In this document: piece after piece, positions 36,201 to 50,058 of the stretch
Layout: each line of letters starts with the position of its first letter
Numbering within the stretch: the stretch's first letter is position 1
Assembly: GCA_035582835.1 (NCBI GenBank)
Contig: JAYKAV010001267.1
Span: forward strand, 548,804 to 612,803
DNA from: Phoebastria nigripes
Lineage: Eukaryota; Chordata; Aves; Procellariiformes; Diomedeidae
Direction: 5' to 3'
DNA: 64,000 nt
Translations under genes and position numbers: made by a program
Notes under the pieces: model-generated
The model's input: the letters and a program-made list of their open reading frames with translations, nothing else
Told to the model about the DNA's origin: nothing
Database searches by the model: none

Positions 36201-38264
36201 GACTATATTCTCAGGATCAAACTAAACTCTTCAACTACTGCTATTTTTCTCAAAGGAGCCTATGATTAAACTGAAGGCCAAGTCTAATCAAAAGATCTTA
36301 ACTAATATGATCATGTGTTTGGGGGCCCAAGTTATAAAGCCCTGTTAAGCATGGAAGAATCTCATTTATCAGCTTTGGAGAGCCTAATGAATTTAATTTA
36401 AAGTAAACTCATGAAGGGTACATAGGTGCAAAATGTCTTTCTCCCGCAGATGCACATCAAGAAGTTGCAAGCACCAGGCTATGGCTGCCAATTTCTGATG
36501 AAAACAAAATCATCACATCGCACCATGTTTTAACAGTAAACTTTTAAAATTAAAGGTCCCCCACTTCCCCACTGTAAGATCATATCATAGTCAAGTTTTA
36601 GGTCTAGACATGCAGATAACACATACACACAAGGGCACTCTTCCTCCTCTACCTGGCTGAGGTGACAGGGACTCCAGTACCATCTCCTGTCCAGGGAGAG
36701 GTTAGAAACAGAGGGGATCTTCTTCCTTCTGCCCATGTAGTCTGACGATTCCTGTACCTCATCATCCTCTACAGACCCTTCCTTTCCTTCACTTCTACTG
36801 TTGATTTGCACCTACTTCTGGCCCTCTTTTTCAACAAAAAAAATCTCTATTTCAGTTAGGTCCTCATCCTTCTCTCTCCCTTTGATTATATTCCCACACC
36901 ACACATGCAGGTTTTCTGCTTACTCATCCTTGGTCCACTCCTAACTCCTCACATCCCCTCTCTCCCCAGTCTCCCTGTACTCTTTTAAACCTCTCCCTAG
37001 GCTTCCTCTTGCCCCATTCACACTCTTCTAAATCCCCAATATGGTGTATTTGCACCTACAGAAATACCCATCCAGTCACTTAAGCATCTAGGCAGGCAGA
37101 CTCCACTCCTTTTAAGAGAAGGGAGACAGACACCTCTTTTAGTAGGCACATTGTTATAACAAGGGCAGTAGAAGCCAGCATCACGCTGTCTCCAGAAGTA
37201 CTCTGATAGTTTGCACATGACAGAAAAATGGAGAGAAGATTTTAATGGGAGTGCAAAGTAGCACAGAGCAATTCAAACCTTGAACACAAGGAAGAGTAAG
37301 ATATATCAGCTCGACTTTGTATGAGATTCGTGAAATCATCTGCTGCCAGCTGCCGAAGGCCAGAGGAACAGGGGTCCAGTCATCCAGATGCTCCACAGAC
37401 TCCAGAGCCCCAGGTTATCAAAATAAATCTCTTTAACTGAGAAAGAATTACACTGACTTGACATGATTCAGTGTCGTTCTTCAGTTGTTCTTGCAGGAAT
37501 GCTGGCATAAAATGGAAGCTTGCCAACATAAAGATGGATGACAGCAAGAGTTACTGTGGGCAGCAGGTCACATCCAAAGCAGAGTCCAACATACTTCAGG
37601 AAACTGGTGCAAATGATGAGAAAGACAGTCCAGCAGAAGTTGGGAAACTTTGCACTAGTGCTGTTTTCAAAGTAGGTCACAACTTTCACATCTCAGGGGA
37701 GGCAGCTCATGCATATAACAAGATGCATACATTTTTAATCAGAACATGATCCATGGAAATATTTTGAGAAACAGAAACCTCTGTACTTCTCCACATTTGA
37801 AGAACATCAAGAGGAGGCCTGTCAAAAAAGACAGTTCTTGTGACCCACATCTCAAACTTTCTCTGGAAAACTGGAAAACTGTGTGGACAAGAAACTTAGA
37901 AAACTGATAGCTGGTGACATTCTTACCAGTGGACAATCCATTGGGTCCTGCTTCTGGCACTTTCTCCAAGTCACTGTGCAAAACAAACCACTGGACAACC
38001 CACAAGTATATGTCTTAGATCTATTGCTACTAAGATAACACCAAAGCTTCAGCGCACAGATATCCATTAGATCGTGACAGGAAGAACTGAAGACCCTGAG
38101 GATATGGCAAGATAAAGTTGCCCAAAGCAAAAAGACACTTTCATAAATTCTACATTTCTAGATCGTTTAAGACCAATTTGGCTGCAAAAATATCAGGTAG
38201 ATTTCAAGGACAACTTGGATATGGTGCCATCCCAGTCCCAGGCAACAATGGCCTGTGCTCAGAT

Positions 38265-38905
38265 GAATCATAGAATCATAGAATAGTTTGGGTTGGAAGG
38301 GACCTTTAAAGGTCATCTAGTCCAACCCCCCCTACAATAAGCAGGGACATCTTCAACTAGATCAGGTTGCTCAGAGCCCNGTCCAACCTGACCTTGAATG
38401 TTTCCAGGGATGGGGCATCTATCACCTCTCTGGGCAACCTGTGCCGGTGTTTCAGCACCCTCAGCGTAAAAAATTTCTTCCTTATAGCTAGTCTAAATCT
38501 ACCCTCTTTTAGTTTAAAACCATTCCCCCTTGTCCTATCGCTACAGGGCCTACTAAAAAGTTTGACCCCATCTTTCTTATAAGCCCCCTTTAAGTACTGA
38601 TAGGCTGCAATAAGGTCTCCCCAAAGCCTTCTCTTCTCCAAGCTGAACAACCCCAACTCTCTCAGCCTTTCTTCATAGGAGAGGCGTTCCATCCCCCTCA
38701 TCACTTTTGTGGCCCTCCTCTGGAACCACTCCAACAGGTCCATGTCCTTCCTGTGCTGAGGGCTCCAGAGCTGGACACAGTACTGTAGGTGGGGTCTCAC
38801 CAGAGCAGAGTAGAGGGGCAGAATCCCCTCCCTCGACCTGCTGGCCACGCTTCTTTTGATGCAGCCCAGGGTACGGGGGCTTTCTGGGCTGCGAGCACAC
38901 ATTGC
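38265..38905 (-). mobile_element. Young CR1 LINE, 5'-truncated, about 640 bp
   Basis: It starts with GAATCATAGAATCATAGAATAG, the reverse-complemented 3' octamers, and runs without interruption through the 3' UTR and the C-terminal part of ORF2. It stops at CTGCGAGCACACATTGC, after which the homology ends, so it is 5'-truncated at about 38905. It lies on the minus strand. It is the longest young copy in the window and is almost identical over the shared part to the copies at 13958 and 50059. One n (38380) lies in the coding part. With no promoter or upstream ORF2 it cannot move on its own. Confidence 0.98.
38357..38902 (-). pseudogene. CR1 ORF2 C-terminal fragment (open, 181 codons)
   Basis: Translated on the minus strand, this fragment stays open to the natural CR1 stop codon. 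It shows the typical ORF2 C-terminal words: [20 protein letters not shown] at about residues 27-46, then a [20 protein letters not shown] segment, the [20 protein letters not shown] block, and the terminal [13 protein letters not shown] / [17 protein letters not shown] motifs. This is the thumb and C-terminal domain downstream of the reverse transcriptase active site. The endonuclease and the catalytic core are missing. The apparent start codon is just the first methionine after truncation. Intactness of the frame reflects recent insertion, not selection. Confidence 0.93.
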
Positions 38906-41900
38906 AAGCCCTTCTCATAAAGGTAAGAAAAACATAATCACAGAGAACAGAATAAGATAATGTTTGGACAATGTTTTCAAAACCTAATTCAATTGAACCT
39001 CTGAAATAGCATCTGGAAATGGGAAGCAGAGGCAATTTCACAAGGTCCTTTGAAGACAGGAAATCACCAATCATAAGAAGCATATTGCATCTGTTCACCA
39101 TCGCTGTGGATTAGGGTGAAAGAAGAACAAATAATGCAGACAGTATAGGTACAACAGCAGAATTTGAAAATCTGGCTTTGAATTTGCAATGTCACCTCTA
39201 CAGGGACTGTTAATATTGCCACCTGAAAAATGCACATGGATCTTACTGTCAGCATTAGTAGAAGTTTGTATTTCACAGTGTAGTCAGAAGTTTGATGGAA
39301 AATATAAGGCTCAGGCACTGTTGTCTTAAGAGGTTGTCTAAAAGCAACAAAAGTACAAACTCTGTAGAGAGGTCACGTAAAATAAATACAGTCCTTTAAT
39401 TGCAGGGAACAATTTCACAAAGAGAAGTAGAAATGTCATTCAGTTAATTTGCTGAGAAGCTAAATATTTTCAGAGTGCTTTAAAAGTGTACTAGTACTTC
39501 TAAAGCTAATTATACAGATTTATCACTTCCTAGTATGTGCTAAATAAAGGGATCAGAAACAGGTCTTCAGAACTTCAGAAAGTACCAAAATCCTGACCGT
39601 TAGGAACACAAAAACCTCAGCCCATGGCTATGCAGAAATTAACAGTTATGCTGGGTTATAGCACTAGATTGGCAGAACATTTGTTCCATTGATCCTTGTT
39701 CTTCTTCAGGGTTTTGTGTTGATTCTCAGGCTGAAGCCTTTTGTGCTGGTAAATAGCTTCAGGAGAAGAGGAAGGATTCAACAAAGGCATTTAGCTTTTG
39801 AAGGAGCCTTTTCATTACGTTATTTCTGAAAACAAAGAGAAGATAATGATACCGCTGGTGTTCACAGGATATCATGCTACTTTCTTCCTTCCGTCTTCCT
39901 ATTGTTTCAACTTGACTTGACTTTACAAAATCCGGCACCAAGGAGAAAATAAGACCTGTGACCAATACAAATATTCAATACCAAAATTATTCAAACTAAT
40001 TGGATTCATATTTTGTTTTCTTCCAAAAGCAGCAGGGGGAATGTTGTTATTGTTCTGATGTTTTCTAATTAATGTCTGAGAAGTATAATGCCGGGAACAA
40101 GATGCTTCAGAAACCTATGACTCATCGGCTCTTCTCTGAAAAGCTAAACATGAGAAGAACTTCATGAAGAATTTATTTATACTGTTAATGTCAGAAAAAA
40201 ATATTTCAGAGGTTCTGAAACAAATCCAAGTTTCACATTAGCAGTGTAATGCATACAGCTCTAACTGAGAAGCCAAAGGCAGGAGAAAAACAAAAAGAAC
40301 ATTTTCTGGATATCCCACACTACCGGCTGTGAAGTTCTTCCCCCCCCCCACGACCTCTAGCGATGCAGCAGTTAGTTGCAGCTTAAGGCTTTGTCAGAGC
40401 ACAGTTAGCAATAGCCTGAGAATTTAGGTTTGCACATATGTTTAGCATTTTGCATGTAAACAGCTACTTCACCTGCACTAGATTAAGGATGCTTAGGAAG
40501 TGAGTGGGTATTTGAATGGGGAGTTTGATGCAGCCTGGTACAAAGCGAAAGGTCGTCCACAAATGCTCAATCAGATGAGTTTTCAACTCCCACACAATGA
40601 CCAGGGTCATTCTGATCTGTGCATTTGATTTGTGCCTATCCCCACTTTGGATAAGATGACAGTTTAATAGGGTTGAGAGAGCACATTTGAATTAATAATC
40701 TGTCTTAAAGGATCATTTGTAACTTGATTTGAAACAGCTATCTTTATAGTGTGGTGAGAGAGAAAGGTTTATATACCATGTCTGTTTAATTTCCCATTTC
40801 CTCCACACTTTCTGGCTTTATTCAAAAACAAATGCAGAAACATCAAAACACCTCAAAAATAAAATGTGTGCTTATTCTTAACATTGGAAACAGAATTCCT
40901 GCAGAGCACCTGTTCACAAAAAGTGTCCAAAACAGTTCCTGAGGGGAAATATTCCAGAGAGATTATGATGAGCCATTAGATCCTACAGTCCTAGCCATAG
41001 CAAAACTTTTTTTGAGATTTATTGCTTTTAGTAGTTTGGTGCTTCTGTAGTCATATTCCTTGCCACCCAGTAGAGGCAACAGAGTCACAACGTTTAAGGA
41101 TTCTGCTGCACCACTGGGCTNCAGCAATTCCCAACCCAATGCATCCAAATCACCCCCACTACAGTGATAGTTCAGTGGTCCAGTTCGCAAATACTGAACC
41201 AACATATCATATAGCCCACTGTATTAAGGACAGATGAAATCAGAGCTGGCTTACCTTTATATGACAGACTGTATTTCTGTGACAGGAGCTGAGCCATCCC
41301 TACTTTAGTGGGAAGCTCGCATGTCATAAGTTCATAGAAGGTCATAGGGACCACTGGACCTCTCCTGAAACAGACCCTCAGTCTTGTTAAAGGAAATCTG
41401 TGTTTCAGGAGTTCATAAAACATAATACTAGATTGTTCTAAAGCAAGCGATATTCAGGAAGCTCTCAAAGTACATTTACGAAGAGTATGAACACATCTGG
41501 TAGCAAAATGTCTTCTTACCAGAAGTCGAGTAAGCTGTCCCTTGATCTTTGCTAATGTTCTCCACACTTTTCTACACAATCTGTGCTGCAATTGCATTAT
41601 TTAAGTGTCAGTTAGTTTTAAAGATCATAGAGGAAAAAAAACACTAATATCTTCCTTACGAAGATGAAATTCTGGACCTGTTAAAGTCATGAGGAGTTGC
41701 TACTAATTTTAACAGTTCTAGGATTTCAATAATAAAATCTGCTAAGTTGATTGCATGTAGGTTCCAAATCTATTTTTCAAGTACTCTGAAAATAAACTGA
41801 AGAAAAGGTGCTTTACCATCATTTCACATACAGGTGTTATTGGTATAGACATTATGGTGAAGCTCAGTAAAGGAAAAATTAGATCAAATAACAAAAGGAA

Positions 41901-44900
41901 TGTCCTAAAAACAAAGATGATGGGATAGCTTCTTAAAAGAAAAAAAAATCCCCGACATTAAGCCCATTTAAAATTACTCACAGAACAATCTCCCACTCCT
42001 CACCATAGACAAGATCTTTCTTGTCTCTTAACTAAATGAAACTGATGGTGACTTGGATAGCAAGGGTGAAACTTGATGATGCAGTCTGACTTTCACAAGA
42101 GCTCTCTTTGTGAACTAGCGGAGCTCTGCTAACAGGAACACAGGCACCAGCCTTGCAAGCCCCTGAACTTCCAGACCCAAGTGAAACAGATCTTGGTCAC
42201 TGGGAACTAAATATATCCAACAGCTATCAGACAAGCAGGTCAGTAGCTTGTTCAGATCAAGCCTCATTTTAGCTCAGGCAATTCCTTTCCCAGTGTGTAA
42301 AAAAATATAGAAGTCATTATAGAATAAGTGGGAAACAGACTTCTAAAGGCTTTGCTTGCTAAATAACTTCTGTTTAAACTGAACTAGAATTATTGATTTA
42401 TAAATCCTTTGGGGAAGAAATTCTTTACATCCAAGTGGATAATATCTAACAGAATGCAGCTCTATTACAAACATATTTTGTGGCTGTAAAACACACTAAA
42501 ATGGTAGCTAAATATTAAAACAGATCTCTATGCATAGATATGTCAGAAAGCAGCATGTGCTATCAAGGTCAGCATTTTGCCCCAAACGTTATTTCCCCAT
42601 TATCAGTGTTACTATGGTTCATCAGAACTCAGTCTGCAGCTCTGAAGTGAGATGGAGGTGCAGTGCAGTATCCATCCCTCTACCTACACAAGCATACATG
42701 TCTTGCCCAATTTGGTAGGTATATTTCATTGTAATATTGTAATATTCAAGTTTTATCTTGTTTAGACTGCAAAACGAGTAATGCTGGAAGTAGACCAGGN
42801 GAGTTCCCATTTGCTTTCTTCTCCCATATTCAACAGGTAATTGTTGTAAGTTTAAAACACAAAACGTGTTCTACAGACAGGGAGTCTTAAGGTAGGAGAT
42901 TGCCCAGCCCAAATACCAAAACAGCATCATCCCTGCCTACTTGTGAAGCTACCATTAGCACAAACCTCATATATAGATGTATTTCACCAAGGGGCAAAAC
43001 AAGACTTTCAATGCTGCGAACTGCTCTTATAGGTTACTGGAGTAACAACGGCACCAGGGAATAGTCCATTAACCTCACAGGGTTGCACTGACATAGCTAC
43101 ATTAAAAACAACAAAGGTCTTCAGTGCAGATGGTGCTGTAGGTTTCTACATATTCCTGTCCCATTACTAGCTCCATAACTTCTGCTTCTTTTTAAGGTCT
43201 GATTTCACAGCTTTTTAAATGTCCTATGACACTCAGGGTCAGAAGCACAAATGGTCCAACCAGGGCATCCTAAAGCTGAGGACCATCCCTTTATCTAGAA
43301 GAAAAGAGGGGCCAAGGGATACTTTTCTAATCCCTTATGAAGCCTTGTAAGCATGTGCGCTTAAACCAGCTTCAGTGCAAGGGATTTTAAATTGCATTGC
43401 AGTTACTATGTAACTTAACAGGCTGGGTCTGTGCCGCTTGTCTGACCATGCTGTCAGTAAATCAAGGAATGCTGTGGTCGTAATAATTAAGAGGATATAT
43501 CTGCACACCCATTATGATTCTTTGGACTAGACATTATCTCGAGGCTTCTGAAATGAATCTTCTCCCTTTCTGCTTGCCTGAAAGAATACAGCAGCTTCTT
43601 TGTTATTTGCCTGCATCTGTGTTTTTGTTTGGGAAACAGATCCAGCTTGACTTGACATTGAATTAAATCTCAAAAGAGTGATCCAAAGCCTGGAAAGCTT
43701 CTCCCTGGATTTATAAGGCTTTAGATTAGACCCCACATGTCCAGAGCGCTGTATCCTTTCACCAGCTGAGATATTCAACCCTGTGCCCACCAGGGGCCAT
43801 ATAAGTTAATGACTGCCAGAGGATGCCTTTCCCAGGTTAACTGGCCAGTTCAGAATCAAACTTTCCCTCACTTTGGCTTTGGCCATTTTAAAGGAATTAA
43901 AAAAATGAAAATTATCTGAAGTCAGAATTTTCTTTTACCGGGTTAGACTCATTCTGACTCTCAGTCACGGTTGCTCTGCTTTCCAAAGTCACATAACAGT
44001 AGAGTAGCTGTGGGAGTTTGGATGTGATGAGCTCAGTACATTTCTTGGAACCTGCTCTTTATTATATAAAGCATATGGATTTGAGAACGGAAAAGCTGCC
44101 AAGATACTGTAAGAGCTACCAACCATATGGGCCTCCAACCAATACTGGACACCAGGTAATATTTGGAAAACTTGCATAAATTGTTTCATTCTTGCTCCAG
44201 TTTTGCACTATCCCTGGCTGGGACAAGAAATTACAATACTTTGCAAATGCATCTTGCTAATACGACTGTTTAGATAAACATCCATCTTTCTGGATGCATA
44301 AGAAAACTGAGCCATATTTCTGAGCTTTTTGAAATCTGTATTAACTGTGATCACATGCTGTGCAGTGTATATCTGACCAACAGACAACTTTAAGTGTTTT
44401 TTGTGTTTGTAATAACTCTACTTGCCTTGGTGGAAACCTAATGAGGAGCCTGTTATGGCCTCCAATAGTTTCTCTTAGTTAATAACATTTGCATTACTTT
44501 TGGCTGCAGGAAATAATTTTTTGTAAGGATGAGTTTTCATGTGTCTGGGTAGACTTTAAAGTGAATTTCTTCAGTAATATTTGAAATGACTACTTTCTGC
44601 TTAGACCACTAAAATGTACGAGAACAGAGGTACTGGGAAATCCTAATACAAACATCGGAAAAGGTCAGGCTTTCACAGCAAATTTCCATAATTCATTATG
44701 GATTCACTACACACTGACAGGCTGCAGTAAATTGTCCTGCTGACAAAACTGGAAAGAACAGTGAATGGAACAAATTGAACTGCTCACAACACAAGGACAG
44801 CAATGAGATCTCTAATTGGACAAAATTAATTCCTCAGAAGAGTTCAGGTTGCAATCTTGGACTCTTGAGTTTTACAGCTGAAAGAAGGCAATTACAATAT

Positions 44901-47900
44901 TCCAAGTGATTCAGGTCATGTTACTTGAGCTAACATGATGCTTTATGTCTAAATTCTTCTAAATTATGGATTCAGTAAGCTGTAAATGGTCCCTTCCATA
45001 TAAAGCAAGAGTTATCTCACAAAGTATGCAGTGCATCTGAGAGGCAGTGGCAATGGGAGTTTTCAAAAGCTGCTGAATACTTTTCTGTACCCTGGCCTTT
45101 GTCCTGTTGCTTTAATGGTTTTACTCTGTTGTTTCTTTACTTCAATGTGGTATAAATGATTCCCTCTTGCTGGTGAGCTTTGGGTGTAGAACTGGGCAGA
45201 ATATCAAAGTCTGGAGATCAGTTACTAAACCTACATCTTTTCAGACTGGTTAAACATTGGCACAAACAAGAATATTAGTCACCGTCATGACTAATGTTCA
45301 TTAGCAACATTTTTAAGCTCAGAAACACAGCAGCTCAGATTATCCATCAGCTTAGACAACCAGTCCTTCAGTTACTGGACAAATGAACTGTGCATTGCTC
45401 ACAGGTAGAAATGTTATTCTTCTTCTGCTTTATAAATCTGATATTTGACAATATCTAACCTGGGATCTGGGAATGTTTCCCACCTCTTGCATGAAGGTCC
45501 ATTCTCTGGCTGAGTACTGAATGCTGAGATAAGACTTAAATGTATACCATCGCCCCTGAAGGCCCTGAACTATCACACTACTTCCACTGGAAAAATATGA
45601 GTAGGTGGGATCCACTGCATAGTCCAACATGCCTGCCTATAAAGATGACTGAGGGACCAGGGCTTTTGGGACACCTGTAGAGCATGCCAGGCCCACAGTT
45701 TGGAAACAGCAATGACTCTGTGCAGTAAGAGAGGGCTAAGCACACACACAGGCCTCCCTAGCCTTCCTCCAGAAGTGAAAATACCATGTACTTCCTAACC
45801 CAGAAACTTGGTCCTTACAGATCTCCCTTAATAAGACCCTTCAGTCATTAAAGTCTGCAATCAGTGACCACTTCAGAGCCGTTCTCCTGAAAAATACTGA
45901 GAGAAAATTGCAAAGAAGTTTTATACCTTGTCAAAAAAATCAGTATATATTCCAAGGACTCAGTAACTGAAGGGAATGATGCATGAGTTTCAGGATGGTT
46001 AATGTTCTCTGTAATTCAGGGACAAACCCTGGTCCAAAACACTTTGAGATAGTGGGCACTGGAGCCACTGAGTGCTCTAGTTTCTTCAGAGTACAGAGAT
46101 TCATTGTGTCGAGGAGTCACTGGTTAATGGTTATAATAGTGTACAATAATAGTGTGTTACTGGAATAGCTAATCTGAGTTTGTAGAAGGCAAACAACTCC
46201 TGCAAACAGCTGAGCCTGTCATTGCTTTCTAACATAGTGGTAAAGGTCAAAATGGCAGCTTTTTAAAGTGAAGAAATGCCTGGTTTAATGTTGAACCAAA
46301 GAAAGTATTAAACCCCATATACTTTAATACTCTTTAACAAAGCAAAGTCTACAGGCTATACACAGACATGTTACTGAACTCCCAAAACACAGCTTCAGGG
46401 CTCTGTGCTTGCAGGAGCTGACTGTGCTGTCACCAGGGGAAGGAAATGGCAGACATAGTGTTAAATGCCAATGCAACATCTTTGCTTTCAGAGAGAAGTC
46501 AAATTTTGGCACCCAAATGAAAGAGAACATTTTCATAAGTGATTGTTTTTGTAACTTTTGGTCTACGTTAATCTCCTGTTAATGCATTAGCACCTTAAAG
46601 AGGTTTAAATGGCAAAAGCCTCTCAGCTTATCTTTGAGCTTACCTGGAGTTATAGTGTTCATCCAGAGCTTGATTATATTATTGCCTGAAGGGTGACAAG
46701 ACAGTTAGAGAAGAGATAACAAGAAGTCTGTCGTACCGCATACTTTATACTCTGGGCTGTCTGCACAGCTCACTGTTTGATTGGGTCTATCTAGTGATTT
46801 ATAAACTTCAAATGGAAAACTTTTTGCTCACCCCAATTCCCTTTTTTAAACACTATTTTTTTTCTTCCCAGCACCATTTTACTGAGAGAGGCAGCATGTA
46901 AGCAGGGGCAGCAGGGCCCCTTCCCTGCCATAGGGCCCAGGCAGCTCTAGTGGAAGGTATACAGCCCCTCTTAGTTTTGTCCAGCCTGGAAATGAACCAA
47001 CAGATAATAAAAGAGAGGTGAGACATCCCACTTTAAGACTGGGAAATAAGGAAAACAAGAGAGAACTAGTTTATATTGGAGAACACTTGCTAAAAATTCT
47101 TCCTCGTTTGTACCCAAGTTCAGCTCTGCCCGCAGCCTGCTGCCACCATCCGGGGGCAGGGGCAAAGCCTGTGAAGTCTGGCACAAGCCAAGTCCAGGGC
47201 TGGCCAGTGGAGGCTAAGGCTCGAACAGCTGGTACAGTTCATATCTGATCCTTGCGTGTTGCTGGATAATGTTCAAAGGCACTAATTTGTGGAATTCTGA
47301 ATGGAGTCAAACAAGGGGACTTTGAGTGTACTTTGAGAAATATATTGGGCCCCTGCCTTGGCTCTTCATTCAGCCTGGGTGCTGGAAATCAGAGCCAGAG
47401 GAGGTGTAGTGACCAGGGTGATCCTGCATAACGTCCTTACAGAGCTACTTGCTGAGCACTGTAGGATGTAAATCTCTCTTCATGAACATTAAGAAAATAT
47501 CCACTGCCATCATCAATATGGTCCTCTGAAATCCTCCCTTGGAAAGTGCTAGGTGTTAGGATGTTGATTTGATCACATGTAAATCAGAGACACATAGGGT
47601 TGCCTTGTTATAGAGGACAGAGGGAGGGATGCCTAAAAGCACAAAAGGAAGTAAATAGCATGATCTTTCCAGAGAGTTACATGGCTGTCTGTCACTTGTG
47701 TCCCTAAACCCAAAGTGCCTACCTAAGGCAGCTGTTCTACCCCTCCTCTCTGATCACAGAGGACCCCACGGCCAGTAGGAGGGACACATTTCCATCTTGG
47801 AGTGAAGGTATTAAGACCTGAGGAACTCCATGCAGTATCCTGTATTTCCTAACCCTTGGGATCAGTAACAGCAGTGGAGCGAGTGTAGTCTGATCCATGA

Positions 47901-48699
47901 TCATTTGGATAAACTGGCCAGTTTCCTTGGGAAACAGGTGACTATTGCACTATGGAGCCTCAATAACTGCCAGAAGCCCATTAAGGCAAAGGATTATTTT
48001 TCTCCAGTTGTAAATAAAGATTTTTAAACTATACTTTTCTGTCTGGCACTCAGGAAGGAGGTGTTGCCTGAGAACACTTTTTGTGAAAAGCACCATTAGC
48101 TTCAATGTAGCACTCAAAGACACTGCTAAACATTCCCTGCCACTGAGACCAGTTTTGCAAAGACCCACCGGGATTCACAAGTCTGATTAAAAGTTGCTGG
48201 CCTTATAAGAAACTTGAATAAGGTACAGCAAGGGAAATATTTCTACCACATTTTGTGGCCACATTTGGAATTAAATGACATATGTAATGTGCATTTTCTC
48301 AACTGCGCACCCCCCAGCACTTGGAGGTCCCTGTCCCTGCTGCAGAGGTTGCTGAAGTTCTTCTAAAGTGGCAGGTAAATCACTGTGATTTACAGTATGG
48401 CATATTAAGATAAATGGACACATATTTCTTTAATGCCCCAGGTTATGATGTGATTCACAAGAGCTCTTATCAAAAGTAAAAAATGAAACTGTCATCAGTC
48501 AGAACTCTTTCAATGCCAGTTAATACAACCCTTGCTTCTGCAAAAAATTAGGCTAACTAATTTATAACTAATAACCGCAAAACGGAGTGGGGGGCTGGAC
48601 ACCATTTAATGCTCAGGTTGTATAAACATCACACCAGAGCGCTCTTTTTAGAGGAACTCTGGGTCTCACTCATCCCTGCACCATTTCACTCGCATTTCT
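38906..48699. other. Long unique non-coding stretch, no gene seen
   Basis: Nearly ten kilobases without a recognisable gene or large repeat. Simple features are a C10 run at 40340-40349 and a small duplication near 46131-46158 (ATAATAGTGTACAATAATAGTG). A 66-codon minus frame at 45430-45630 is flanked by weak splice-like sites and is discussed separately. Undetermined bases lie near 41121 and 42800. Confidence 0.55.
40340..40349. repeat. Poly-C run (10 bases)
   Basis: Ten consecutive C residues, unusual for this AT-rich sequence. Listed as a simple repeat. Confidence 0.85.
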
Positions 48700-48828
48700 C
48701 ACATCTTGTGTCATGTCTGAACTAAAGCAGAAAGCACTTTAGGCCAGGCACCATGTCTTTTTATATTTTGTAAAGCACCTAGGATGCTTTTAGCTGCACT
48801 AAGACAATGGATATTGTATAAAGAGGAA
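48700..48828 (+). repeat. LINE2/MIR-type 3' tail relic
   Basis: The plus strand reads TTTAGGCCAGGCACCATGTC, then TTTTGTAAAGCACCTAGGATG and GCTGCACTAAGACAATGG. This follows the conserved tail shared by LINE2 and its MIR-type SINEs, roughly AGGCAGGGACCATGTC..TTGTA.AGCGCCTAG..ACAATGG. It is diverged and short. Only the tail is recognisable, so whether it came from a LINE2 or a SINE cannot be told. Confidence 0.7.
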
Positions 48829-50058
48829 TGAATTATCACTGCCATGGAAGGAGATTTCTACACACTGCCCTAAGTTTGTGAATGCTTCTTTTATAATAAT
48901 AATAGTGGGAAGAGCTTCAGATATTGTTAAATAAGGCGTGAAGCGTCTAAGTGAGTTATAATACCCAAGTTCTACCACAATTACCAAGCATTAAACATCT
49001 GCACTGGAGCAGAAACTGAATCTTATGGGCAAAATATATAGCTGCTCTATCATTTCATAATGTATTGTCATCAAAATCAGTGTTTCACATACAGCAGGTT
49101 TATTCTTTTTGGTCAGAATCCAAAATTTAACTTCCACAAGACAATTCCTAAACTTCCCCCATACACACACTACTTTGTTTTGGTGCTGTGCCAACATCTT
49201 TTCCAGTCTCCGTACTACTCAAATCAACACTTCTTTGTTCTCAGCAAGGACCTTGCAATTCCCACTTGCAATTTACTGGGTTTCTAGGCATTCTCTTCAA
49301 ATGACAGCATTCAGTTCCCATGTATTTGCTCTTCCCCTACTATTTCGTACCTAGATTCATCTTGCAAGGCTATCACCTCAGTCCTCCTTTCCTAATATCT
49401 CATCAGGCCAGTAAAGGATGACTAAAGGTAGAGCTGATGTTAACTATTAACTGCACAGATTTTGAGTTTAATGTTTGAAATAGTGCACATCCATCTGTAT
49501 GTCTCTGCAGCTGTATTGTTTGCATCTCTCTTAACAGATCTCCTGCACATTACTTATCTGCTTAAATTTTAAACTATTTGGAGGAAAAATTAGCACTTGT
49601 CTACTTGGGAAAGCAAGTGTGATCAAGCAGAGGTTTGACTTCACAGTTTGCATTTGACATCAGCTTCTTGTATGGCTGTATTTATGCATTTAGGTTGTGG
49701 TTTCATGANGGCTTATCTAAGCACCACCAACATATGGATCTGGTATAAAATGGATCCGGTCAGACATGAGAACATGACTGCACTTCAGACAGATTAAACA
49801 CACTCTAGAGGAGAGAGTTTAAGCTGTGTAATAATTTNATGCTTTTGTGGAGGATTTATACTGGCTGTGGGAGGGCAGATGTTCCTCTAGCATAAAAATG
49901 GAAACGTGCAGATAGATTATACCTGATTGGTCATAAAGCCCAACAGTACAAAATAGATCCATCAGTGTTTTTGAACAAATTTGAATCAGTAGTGAGTTTA
50001 TGCTAAATCAAAGCTTGGTTTCTGATGGCCATGGCATTTCTGATGAAACACAAGGATT
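48829..50058. other. Unique non-coding DNA, no gene seen
   Basis: No recognisable gene or repeat between the LINE2-type tail and the plus-strand CR1. Two undetermined bases lie near 49709 and 49838. Confidence 0.6.

Larger units (their letters stand above)
27602..38264. other. Long unique non-coding stretch, no gene seen
   Basis: Ten and a half kilobases with no recognisable gene or interspersed repeat. Minor features are an A run near 28389-28402, a T14 run facing an A7 run at 31602-31624, and small tandem repeats at 32063-32096 and 33160-33205. A pyrimidine-rich section lies at about 36.6-37.0 kb. Between 37.2 and 38.1 kb several 60-93 codon frames overlap on both strands. I could not assemble them into any known protein. 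Confidence 0.55.

Noticed and set aside
37210..38130. Overlapping 60-93 codon frames on both strands next to the CR1, one with a hydrophobic, membrane-like look on the minus strand
   Set aside because: I tried to join them across frames as a processed pseudogene but could not match any known protein, and no poly-A tail or consistent frame order was found.
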